From positions 1 to 5,831 of the forward strand of contig CAZMRK010000715.1 of the NCBI GenBank assembly GCA_964568355.1: a DNA stretch of 5,831 nt, written 5' to 3'. Below are positions 1 through 5,831 of this stretch, in pieces. A program made the translations under genes and the position numbers. Source of the stretch: JAJPJX01 sp964568355. GTDB lineage: Bacteria > Acidobacteriota > Terriglobia > Bryobacterales > Bryobacteraceae. Position 1 is the first letter of the stretch, and the number at the start of each line of letters is the position of its first letter. A model generated the notes under the pieces. That model searched no databases. It worked only from the letters and a program-made list of their open reading frames with translations, and was not told the origin of the DNA.

Positions 1-2098
1 TCCGGTGATGAGCAAGGTCGGGTGCAATTCCGGAGCCTGCCACGGGGCGTTGGCGGGGAAGAACGGTTTCAAGTTGACGCTGCGCGGGTATGATCCGCTG
101 GTGGACTATGACACGCTCACCCGGCAGGCCATCGGGCGGCGCGTGGATCTCTCCGAACCCGCCAAGAGCCTGATTCTGCTGAAGCCAACGATGGCGGTTC
201 CGCACGGCGGCGGCAAGCGCTTTGCTGTGGGATCGCTGGAATACCGAATCCTCTCGGAGTGGGTCGCCGCCGGCGCTCCGGGACCCACGGAGAAAGATCC
301 GCGGGTGGTGGGAATCCAGGTCTATCCCTCCGCGGCGACTTTGAAGCCCGGGGCCGAACAACAGCTTGTGGTGGAAGCGAAATTCTCGAACGGCGAAGTG
401 CGGGATGTGACGCATTGGGTGAAGTTCAGCTCGAGCGACGAAGGCGTGGCCTCGGTGGATGACGAAGGCCACGTGAAGATGAACGGCAGCGGCGAGGCTG
501 CGATCACCTTGTGGTACTCCAGCCTGGTGCTCTACTCGCGGCTGAGCGTGCCGTACCCGAACCAGGTGGACCCCACGACGTATACCAAATTCCAGCGGCG
601 CAATTTTATCGACGACCTGATGCTGGCCAAGCTGAAGGCCCTGAATATCGCGCCGTCCAAGCCGTGCAACGATTCCACCTTCATCCGGCGGGCATTTCTG
701 GATGCAGCCGGGATTCTCCCAACCGCCGAAGAGGTACAGGAGTTTCTGGCAGACCAGGCGCCGGACAAACGGGCGAAGCTCATCGACCGTCTGCTCGAAC
801 GCGACGAATACGTGGACTACTGGGCGTATAAGTGGTCGGATCTGCTGCTGGTTTCGAGCCGGAAGCTGCGTTCGACGGCGATGTGGTCCTTCTATAACTG
901 GATCCGCGACAGCGTGAAGGAAAACAAGCCGTGGGACAAGTTCGCCTACGAGATCTTCACCTCGTCCGGCGATACGCGACAGAACGGCGCGCTGAACTAT
1001 TTCGTGCTGCACAAAGACCCGATCGATCTGGCCGAAAACGCCACGGCCGCTTTCATGGGGAACCGCATTACCTGCGCGCGCTGCCACAACCATCCCCTGG
1101 AGAAGTGGACCCAGACGCAATACTACTCGTTTGTGAACCAGTTCGCGCGCATCGGCTTGAAGAACGGCGGAGCGCCCGGAGACACGGTGGTCTTTGCGAA
1201 AGCGTCGGGAGACGTCAACCATCCCCGGCTGTTGAAGCCGCTGCCCCCGACCCCGCTGGACGGCACGCCCATGCCGCTCGATTCCCCGGAGGACCGGCGG
1301 GTGCATTTCGCCCAGTGGCTGACCAGCCCCAAGAACGAGTATTTTGCCCGGTCGCTGGTGAACCGCGTATGGGGCAACTTCATGGGGCGCGGACTGGTGG
1401 ATCCGGTGGATGACGTACGCGCCACGAATCCAGCCTCGAACGAAGAGCTATTCGCCGCTCTGAGCAAGGATTTCGTGACGCACGGTTTCGATGTGAAGCG
1501 CCTGATCCGCGAGATCATGAACTCGCAGGCTTACCAGCTTTCGTCCGAAGCCAATGCGACCAACCAGAGCGATAACAAGTATTACTCGAAGTATGTCATC
1601 AAGCGCCTGCCGGCAGAGGTGCTGCTGGATGCCATGTCGCAGGTCACCGGAGTTCCGACGCGATTCGGCGGATACCCGGCGGGCACGCGCGCATTGCAGT
1701 TGCCGGATACGCAGGTGAAATCGGAATTTCTCGCGGCCTTCGGCCGCCCCAAGCGAGTATTGTGCGATGCGGCGGAGCGTTCCAGCGATCCAAGTATTTC
1801 CCAGGCATTGCACGTGATCAACGGCGATACGCTCAACAAAAAGCTGAGCGCTCCGGACGGGTACGCCGCGCTGGGGTTGAAACTCGGCCTCTCGGATTCC
1901 GACATGCTCGACCACCTGTTCCTCTCGGCGTACTCGCGCTATCCGACGGCGGAGGAAAAACAGCCCATGCTGGCCGCCCTGCGCAAGGCCCGGCTCTCCA
2001 GCGGCTCGGCCGAGGTGCAGCGCCAAGCGCATCAGCAGGCCCTGGAGGACATGATGTGGGCCGTGCTGACCAGCAAGGAATTCCTGTTCAATTACTAA
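1..2098 (+). CDS. DUF1549/DUF1553 (PSCyt2/PSD1) cytochrome-like protein with Ig-like domain, 5' partial
   Basis: The reading frame is open from base 2 to the TAA at 2096-2098. The GTG at 5 is probably an internal codon: relatives carry an export signal and a short lead-in before the first cysteine motif, so some tens of residues are likely missing. Numbering from that GTG: a cytochrome-like domain at about 1-95 with CX4CH (Cys7, Cys12, His13), then GKNGFKLTLRGYDP and PHGGGKRF, typical of this family; a BIG2-like Ig domain at about 100-185; DUF1549 at about 198-385, with FIRRAFLDAAGILPT and a canonical CARCH haem motif (Cys357, Cys360, His361); and DUF1553 at about 430-697, with SLVNRVWGNFMGRGLVDP, the FGRPKR...C...ERSSDPS segment and the usual WAVLTSKEFLFNY ending. 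The C-terminus is complete. The family is expected to be exported and may bind haem, but its reaction is unknown. It is the first visible gene of a tightly packed operon. Family assignment is firm; function is not. Confidence 0.93.
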   Translation, partial: PVMSKVGCNSGACHGALAGKNGFKLTLRGYDPLVDYDTLTRQAIGRRVDLSEPAKSLILLKPTMAVPHGGGKRFAVGSLEYRILSEWVAAGAPGPTEKDPRVVGIQVYPSAATLKPGAEQQLVVEAKFSNGEVRDVTHWVKFSSSDEGVASVDDEGHVKMNGSGEAAITLWYSSLVLYSRLSVPYPNQVDPTTYTKFQRRNFIDDLMLAKLKALNIAPSKPCNDSTFIRRAFLDAAGILPTAEEVQEFLADQAPDKRAKLIDRLLERDEYVDYWAYKWSDLLLVSSRKLRSTAMWSFYNWIRDSVKENKPWDKFAYEIFTSSGDTRQNGALNYFVLHKDPIDLAENATAAFMGNRITCARCHNHPLEKWTQTQYYSFVNQFARIGLKNGGAPGDTVVFAKASGDVNHPRLLKPLPPTPLDGTPMPLDSPEDRRVHFAQWLTSPKNEYFARSLVNRVWGNFMGRGLVDPVDDVRATNPASNEELFAALSKDFVTHGFDVKRLIREIMNSQAYQLSSEANATNQSDNKYYSKYVIKRLPAEVLLDAMSQVTGVPTRFGGYPAGTRALQLPDTQVKSEFLAAFGRPKRVLCDAAERSSDPSISQALHVINGDTLNKKLSAPDGYAALGLKLGLSDSDMLDHLFLSAYSRYPTAEEKQPMLAALRKARLSSGSAEVQRQAHQQALEDMMWAVLTSKEFLFNY

Positions 2099-2100
2099 GG
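2097..2100 (+). promoter_or_regulatory. Weak Shine-Dalgarno-like AAGG before the cytochrome-WD40 gene
   Basis: AAGG overlaps the TAA stop of the upstream gene and lies only 2 bases from the ATG at 2103, which is too close for an ideal ribosome binding site. Initiation here probably depends on translational coupling with the upstream gene. The start is supported mainly by the signal-peptide-like N-terminus it gives; the next in-frame ATG (2130) would remove most of that signal. Confidence 0.35.
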
Positions 2101-2102
2101 CC

Positions 2103-3419
2103 ATGCGTATTGCGTTGACGATTTGCCTGATGCTTTCCGCGCAACAAGCGGCGGGCCAAACACCGTCCTTCGCGAAGGACATCGTTCCGATCTTCGAAGC
2201 CAACTGCGCCGGATGCCACGCCGGCAACGTCAAGATGGGCAGCCTGGATCTGGACACGTTCGAGGGGTTGATGAAGGGCGGCAATAACGGAGTGGTGGTT
2301 GTGCCGGGGAAGAGCGCCGAGAGCCGCTTGTACCTGATGGTCATGGGGAAGGCGACGCCGGCGATGCCGCTGAGCGGAAAGAAGCTTGCCGCGGGCGAGA
2401 TCGAGCTCATTCGGAAGTGGATTGACGGAGGCGCCAAGCCTCCCGCGCCCGGCGAGGTGGTTGCAAAGAAAGGTCCGGCGATTCCCGACATCCGGCCGAA
2501 GGTTGCGGTGAAGGCGGAGATCGGTTCGCTGGCGTGGCGGCCGGACGGCAAACTGCTGGCTCTAGGCACCTACCGGGAGGTACGGCTGGTGGACCCGCAG
2601 AGCAAGCAGGTGGTCGCCACCCTGGGCGGCCACGCGCAGGAAGTGCGCGCGGTGGCTTTCTCTCCGGACGGGAAACTGCTCGCGGCGGCGGGCGGACTGC
2701 CGGCGCGCAACGGCGAGGTAAAGGTGTGGGATGTAGAAAAGCGCGCCGAGCTTCGCACGATCCACGGGCACGCCGACTGCATCTACTCCGCGGCCTTCTC
2801 GCCGGATGGAAAGATGCTCGCCACCGCCAGCTACGACAAGCTGATCAAGATCTGGGACACGGAGAGCGGCAAAGAGGTTCGGACGCTCAAGGACCACATC
2901 GATTCGGTCTATGCCCTTGCGTTTTCTCCGGATGGCAAGCGGCTGGTTTCGGCGGCGGCGGACCGTTCGGTCAAGATCTGGGATCCGGCCAGCGGAGAAC
3001 GGCTGTATACCTTGAGCGACTCGCAGGATGGGCTGAACACCGTTGCGCTCGATCCGGCGGGAAAGCGCGTGGCGGCGGGGGGCCTGGACAAAACCATCCG
3101 GATCTGGAACCTGGGAGAAAAGGGCGGCAACCTGGTGAACTCGCTGATCGCGCATGAAGACGCGATCCTGCAGGTGGTCTGGTCGCCGGACGGCAAGTAT
3201 TTGGCGTCGAGCTCGGCGGACCGGACCATTAAAGTGTTCCATGCGGACGATTTGACCGAGGTGCGGACCCTGGCCAATCAGCCGGATTGGGTGATGGCCC
3301 TGAGTTTTGCCCCGGACGGGAAAAGTATCGCCGCGGGGCGGTTTGATGGCTCGCTGACGATTTATCCGGCGACGGAGTTCGGCGGCAAGGGTGTGGCGGC
3401 GCACATGGCGCAGCGGTGA
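2103..3419 (+). CDS. Secreted c-type cytochrome (PSCyt1-like) fused to a seven-blade WD40 propeller
   Basis: This is a complete 438-residue protein. Residues 1-19 look like a Sec signal peptide (MR, a hydrophobic core, then AAGQ before TPSF). Residues about 22-115 form a Planctomycete-type cytochrome c domain: FAKDIVPIFEANCAGCH gives a CXXCH haem site (Cys35, Cys38, His39), and TPAMPLSGKKL offers Met88 as sixth ligand, followed by the family's closing IRKWIDGGAKPP. A short linker leads into seven WD40 blades (about 134-424), recognised by repeated SPDGK turns and WD-type strand ends (VKVWD, IKIWD, VKIWD, IRIWN). Haem attachment would require export and a cytochrome c maturation system encoded elsewhere. 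The gene starts 4 bases after the DUF1553 gene and ends 9 bases before the next, suggesting co-expression and perhaps a shared complex. The propeller is probably a protein-binding platform; an electron-transfer role for the haem domain is inferred. The partner is unknown. Confidence 0.93.
   Translation: MRIALTICLMLSAQQAAGQTPSFAKDIVPIFEANCAGCHAGNVKMGSLDLDTFEGLMKGGNNGVVVVPGKSAESRLYLMVMGKATPAMPLSGKKLAAGEIELIRKWIDGGAKPPAPGEVVAKKGPAIPDIRPKVAVKAEIGSLAWRPDGKLLALGTYREVRLVDPQSKQVVATLGGHAQEVRAVAFSPDGKLLAAAGGLPARNGEVKVWDVEKRAELRTIHGHADCIYSAAFSPDGKMLATASYDKLIKIWDTESGKEVRTLKDHIDSVYALAFSPDGKRLVSAAADRSVKIWDPASGERLYTLSDSQDGLNTVALDPAGKRVAAGGLDKTIRIWNLGEKGGNLVNSLIAHEDAILQVVWSPDGKYLASSSADRTIKVFHADDLTEVRTLANQPDWVMALSFAPDGKSIAAGRFDGSLTIYPATEFGGKGVAAHMAQR
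2502..3374 (+). repeat. Seven-unit WD40 repeat array within the cytochrome-WD40 gene
   Basis: Seven diverged coding repeats of about 40-45 codons encode one closed propeller. In residues of the parent protein the blades are roughly 134-173, 174-218, 219-260, 261-302, 303-345, 346-387 and 388-424. The best conserved DNA segment is a variant of TTCTCNCCGGAYGG followed by AAR/AAG, seen near 2659, 2793, 2923, 3181 and 3309, with a weaker copy near 2540. Blades 3 and 4 are the most alike. Blade 5 has DPAGK in place of SPDGK. Blade 2 is lengthened by a loop containing GGLPARNGE. The units are too diverged to be a recent tandem expansion. Confidence 0.85.
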
Positions 3420-3422
3420 GGT
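3418..3422 (+). promoter_or_regulatory. Ribosome binding site GAGGT for the IPT/PPC gene
   Basis: GAGGT lies 6 bases upstream of the ATG at 3429 and overlaps the TGA stop of the preceding gene. Spacing and match to the anti-Shine-Dalgarno are good. It fixes the start of the third gene and fits translational coupling within the operon. Confidence 0.7.
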
Positions 3423-3428
3423 AGCCAT

Positions 3429-5831
3429 ATGAGGACGTTTCTGGTTTTCGGCTTGGTAACGGCGGCGTTCTGCGCCGAGAGCACGGACTGGCCCACGGGG
3501 AATCGCACCACGCCGCCCACCATCAGCGCGGTGGCTCCCTTAGGGGTGGCGCGCGGCGCGACGGTGGAGATGACGGTCGAGGGATTGAACCTGGCCCGGA
3601 CCAGCGCGATCTATTTCAGCCAGCCTGGCATCAAAGCGCGCATTCTCCGCGTGAAGGAATTGCCGGATCTGCCGGATGTGCGGTTGGGATCGAACGGCAC
3701 GCCATCAACCGTGGATCTGGGGCCGCTGCCGCCGCGCAATCAGGTGACGGTGGAACTGGACGTCAGCCCGGAAGCGGAGATCGGACCGGTAGGCTTCCGG
3801 CTGCAAACCCCGCTGGGCACCAGTCCGGAAGGGCGCTTCGTGATCGAGCCGTATTACGGCGAGAGCCCGGATCGCGAACCCAATGATACGCCGGAGGAAG
3901 GCTTCGAGACCTATACCCCCACGATTCTGGTAGGCACGATCTCGAAACCCGGCGATGTGGATTATTACAAGTTCAACGCGAAAGCCGGCGAAGTGCTGGC
4001 GTTCCACAACACCGCATCGATGCTGGGATCGCGGCTGCAGCCGATTGTGGCCATTTACGACTCCAGCCAGACCCTGCTGCAGGAGTTTGGGCGGGATGGC
4101 GACAACGATACGAAGTGGTTTTCCTGGAAGTTCGAGAAGGCTGGGGCGTACTACGTGAAGGTTTCGGACTACGAAAACAGCGGGAGCGCGCGACACTTCT
4201 ATCGTCTGCTGGTGGGGCGATTTCCGCTGGTGACCTCGGTTTTCCCGCTGGGGGTGCCGCGGGGCAAGACCACCGAGGTGGCCGTAAGCGGCTACAACCT
4301 GGGGCCGGGGAAGGTTGCCGTAACGGGCGAGCCCAGCCAACGCGACGAGCGGGCTGTCATGCTGCGTCCCAAGGCTCCCGGAGGGCTGGCCTTCAACGAG
4401 GTGAAACTGGCCCTTGGCCGCGAGCCGGAACTGCTCTCGGCGGGAACGAACACCAGCATCGCCGCCGCCCAGCGCATTCCGCTTCCGGCGACAGTGAACG
4501 GCAGGATGCTGGCCGCGGAGAACGACTTTCGTTTCACGGCGCGCAAAGGGCAGAAGCTGGTCTTTGATGTGAATGCCGCCCGGCTAGGCTCCAAGCTGGA
4601 TTCGCTGCTGGAGATCCTGGATACGAACGGAAAGCCGGTAGAGCGGGCGACCGTGCGCTGCCTGCTGGAGAATTCGACCACGCTGAGCGACCGGGACTCG
4701 GTATCCCCGGGGCTGCGGCTGCTTTCGACCTCCGGCCTGCATGTGGGCGATTACATGATGGTCGGCGGAGAGATTATCGAAGTGGCGGCGATGCCGCGGG
4801 GCCCGGACGACGATTTCATCTTCACTTCTTTTGGCGGGCGGCGGCTGGCGCTGTTCGATACCACTCCCGAAGATCACGCCATCGATACACCGGCATACAA
4901 AGTGAAGGTCTATCCGCCGGGACAGACGTTTACTCCGAACGGCCTGCCGGTGGTGCACCTGATGTATCGCAATGACGATGGCGGTCCGGGATACGGAAAG
5001 GACTCCCGCTTACATTTCACGGCGCCGGCCGACGGCGATTACATCGTGCGCATCCGGGATGTGCGGGGCCTTAAGGGCGAAGACTATGCCTACCGGCTGA
5101 GCGCACGCGAGCCCGAGCCGGACTTCCTGCTGAGCGTGACCCCGCGGAATCCAAACGTGCCGGAGGGCGGCCGTATCCCGATTACCGTCACGGCATTGCG
5201 TCTGGACGATTTCGAAGGGCCGATTGCGGTGTCGCTGGAAGGGCTGCCGACGGGCCTTGAGGCATCGAGCGCTGTGATCGGCCGGGACCAGGTCAGCACG
5301 ACCCTGGTACTCAGCGCGGCGGCCGGGGCGAAACTGGAGGGGGCGGTACCGTTGAAAGCGGTGGGGCGCGCGGAGATCGGCGGGCGGCAGATGGCCCATG
5401 CGGCGGATCCGGAAGATTCGCTGAAGCTGATCGCACTGATGCCCAAGCCGGATATCCTGATGACTGCCAAGACGACGGAGGTCACGTTGGTGCCGGGCGG
5501 GACGGCAGAGGTGCACGTGGCTTTACAGCGAAACAACGATTTCGGCGGCCGCGTGCCGGTGGAGGTGCGCAACCTGCCGCCCGGCGTGCGCGTGCTGAAC
5601 GTGGGTCTGAACGGCGTATTGATCAATGAGAACGAGACCACGCGCAGCTTTGTGCTGGAGGCGCTGCCGACCGCCCAGCCGATCGAGCAGCCCATTGTGC
5701 TATCTGGTAAGATCGAGACGCGAGCCGACGCCCAGCAGACTTCATACGCTTCCGAATCCGTGCTGGTCCGCGTGAAGCCCAAGACCGAAGTCGCTGGCAG
5801 GATGGCCCAATCGGCGATGGCGGGGTCATCA
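3429..5831 (+). CDS. Secreted multi-domain IPT/PPC/Ig-like surface protein, 3' partial
   Basis: The frame stays open for 801 codons from ATG 3429 to the last base, so the C-terminus is outside the window. Residues 1-16 resemble a Sec signal peptide (MRTFLVFGLVTAAFCA); the cysteine lacks a convincing lipobox. Domains in order: IPT/TIG-like about 30-140; PPC (bacterial pre-peptidase C-terminal type) about 149-263, with the REPNDTP opening, GDVDYYKF and AGAYYVKV; a second IPT-like unit from about 268; a second PPC from about 340 to 560, whose strands (ENDFRFTARKGQKLVFDV, then TAPADGDYIVRIRD) are separated by an insert at about 407-511; and two related Ig-like beta domains at about 565-670 and 675-785. 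No catalytic motif is visible. PPC and IPT modules generally serve binding or surface display, so an adhesive or substrate-binding subunit is the likeliest role, but this is inference. A good GAGGT site supports the start. It is the third gene of the operon, 9 bases behind the cytochrome-WD40 gene. Confidence 0.88.
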   Translation, partial: MRTFLVFGLVTAAFCAESTDWPTGNRTTPPTISAVAPLGVARGATVEMTVEGLNLARTSAIYFSQPGIKARILRVKELPDLPDVRLGSNGTPSTVDLGPLPPRNQVTVELDVSPEAEIGPVGFRLQTPLGTSPEGRFVIEPYYGESPDREPNDTPEEGFETYTPTILVGTISKPGDVDYYKFNAKAGEVLAFHNTASMLGSRLQPIVAIYDSSQTLLQEFGRDGDNDTKWFSWKFEKAGAYYVKVSDYENSGSARHFYRLLVGRFPLVTSVFPLGVPRGKTTEVAVSGYNLGPGKVAVTGEPSQRDERAVMLRPKAPGGLAFNEVKLALGREPELLSAGTNTSIAAAQRIPLPATVNGRMLAAENDFRFTARKGQKLVFDVNAARLGSKLDSLLEILDTNGKPVERATVRCLLENSTTLSDRDSVSPGLRLLSTSGLHVGDYMMVGGEIIEVAAMPRGPDDDFIFTSFGGRRLALFDTTPEDHAIDTPAYKVKVYPPGQTFTPNGLPVVHLMYRNDDGGPGYGKDSRLHFTAPADGDYIVRIRDVRGLKGEDYAYRLSAREPEPDFLLSVTPRNPNVPEGGRIPITVTALRLDDFEGPIAVSLEGLPTGLEASSAVIGRDQVSTTLVLSAAAGAKLEGAVPLKAVGRAEIGGRQMAHAADPEDSLKLIALMPKPDILMTAKTTEVTLVPGGTAEVHVALQRNNDFGGRVPVEVRNLPPGVRVLNVGLNGVLINENETTRSFVLEALPTAQPIEQPIVLSGKIETRADAQQTSYASESVLVRVKPKTEVAGRMAQSAMAGSS
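3525..4304 (+). repeat. Internal duplication: two IPT-like repeats spaced 236 codons apart
   Basis: Within the third gene, residues 33-56 (coded at 3525-3596) and 269-292 (4233-4304) align without gaps around VAPLGVARG and VFPLGVPRG, sharing V, P, L, G, V, R, G, T, E, V, G, N and L at matching positions. Each copy precedes a PPC domain, so the repeated unit appears to be IPT plus PPC. The DNA copies are clearly diverged, pointing to an old duplication. Confidence 0.7.

Noticed and set aside
5..7. GTG at 5 as the true start of the first gene
   Set aside because: The frame is open upstream (CCG at 2-4) to the window edge. A start here would leave no export signal ahead of a haem-like motif beginning at residue 7. 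It is more likely internal.
931..1413. Alternate-frame + strand open frame inside the first gene (160 codons)
   Set aside because: It overlaps the conserved DUF1549 coding in another frame and has an Arg/Pro/Gly-rich composition typical of an out-of-frame reading of GC-rich DNA.
2099..2102. Promoter or terminator between the genes
   Set aside because: The gaps of 4 and 9 bases are too short for either, and no hairpin with a T-run is visible around the junctions.
1448..2569. Long open frame on the - strand (373 codons)
   Set aside because: It lies opposite the DUF1553 domain and the cytochrome domain, crosses a clear gene junction, and its translation is rich in Arg, Ala and Gly with no recognisable domain. 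It is a GC-rich shadow of well-identified + strand genes.
2562..3428. Open frame on the - strand opposite the WD40 repeats (288 codons)
   Set aside because: Its periodic Arg-rich pattern mirrors the WD40 repeats on the other strand. No domain or plausible start context supports it.
3429..3476. Lipoprotein signal for the third gene (Cys15)
   Set aside because: The residues before the cysteine (TAAF) do not fit a lipobox, which wants a small residue at -1 and Leu or similar at -3. An ordinary Sec signal is preferred.
5010..5782. Two overlapping - strand open frames (168 and 230 codons) near the right end
   Set aside because: They overlap each other and lie opposite the Ig-like domains of the third gene, which has continuous, family-like coding on the + strand. 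They have low-complexity Ser/Thr/Arg composition and no recognisable motif.

Overview
The window is fully coding on the + strand. It holds three co-directional genes spaced 4 and 9 bases apart, so it reads as part of one operon. Both ends cut genes: the first lacks its 5' end and the third has no stop codon before the last base. I see no tRNA, rRNA, CRISPR array, insertion sequence or terminator, and no gap longer than 9 bases. Base composition is evenly GC-rich (about 60% by eye, not computed). The gene families (DUF1549/DUF1553, also called PSCyt2/PSD1; Planctomycete-type cytochrome c; WD40; IPT/PPC surface modules) are known mostly from Planctomycetes, Verrucomicrobia and the Solibacter/Bryobacter branch of Acidobacteria. 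I favour a Solibacter-like acidobacterium, but the sequence alone does not exclude the other two phyla.

Layout: (1) 1-2098 is a DUF1549-DUF1553 protein with an N-terminal cytochrome-like CX4CH domain, a bacterial Ig-like domain and a second, canonical CXXCH motif. (2) 2103-3419 is a secreted fusion of a c-type cytochrome domain (CAGCH, with candidate axial Met88) to a complete seven-blade WD40 propeller. (3) 3429-5831 and beyond is a large secreted protein with two tandem IPT-like plus PPC units, the second PPC carrying an insertion of about 105 residues, followed by two related Ig-like beta domains.

Taken together, the genes suggest an exported assembly outside the cytoplasm: two putative haem proteins (genes 1 and 2), a beta-propeller scaffold (gene 2) and a multi-domain adhesive or carbohydrate-binding-like protein (gene 3). 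The substrate and biochemical role of DUF1549/DUF1553 systems are not established. Links to polymer breakdown or redox chemistry at the cell surface are inference. The usual DUF1501 partner does not directly follow the DUF1553 gene here. The most distinctive observations are the two different predicted haem-ligation schemes encoded in one operon, the cytochrome-propeller fusion, and the internally duplicated third protein with its interrupted PPC domain.
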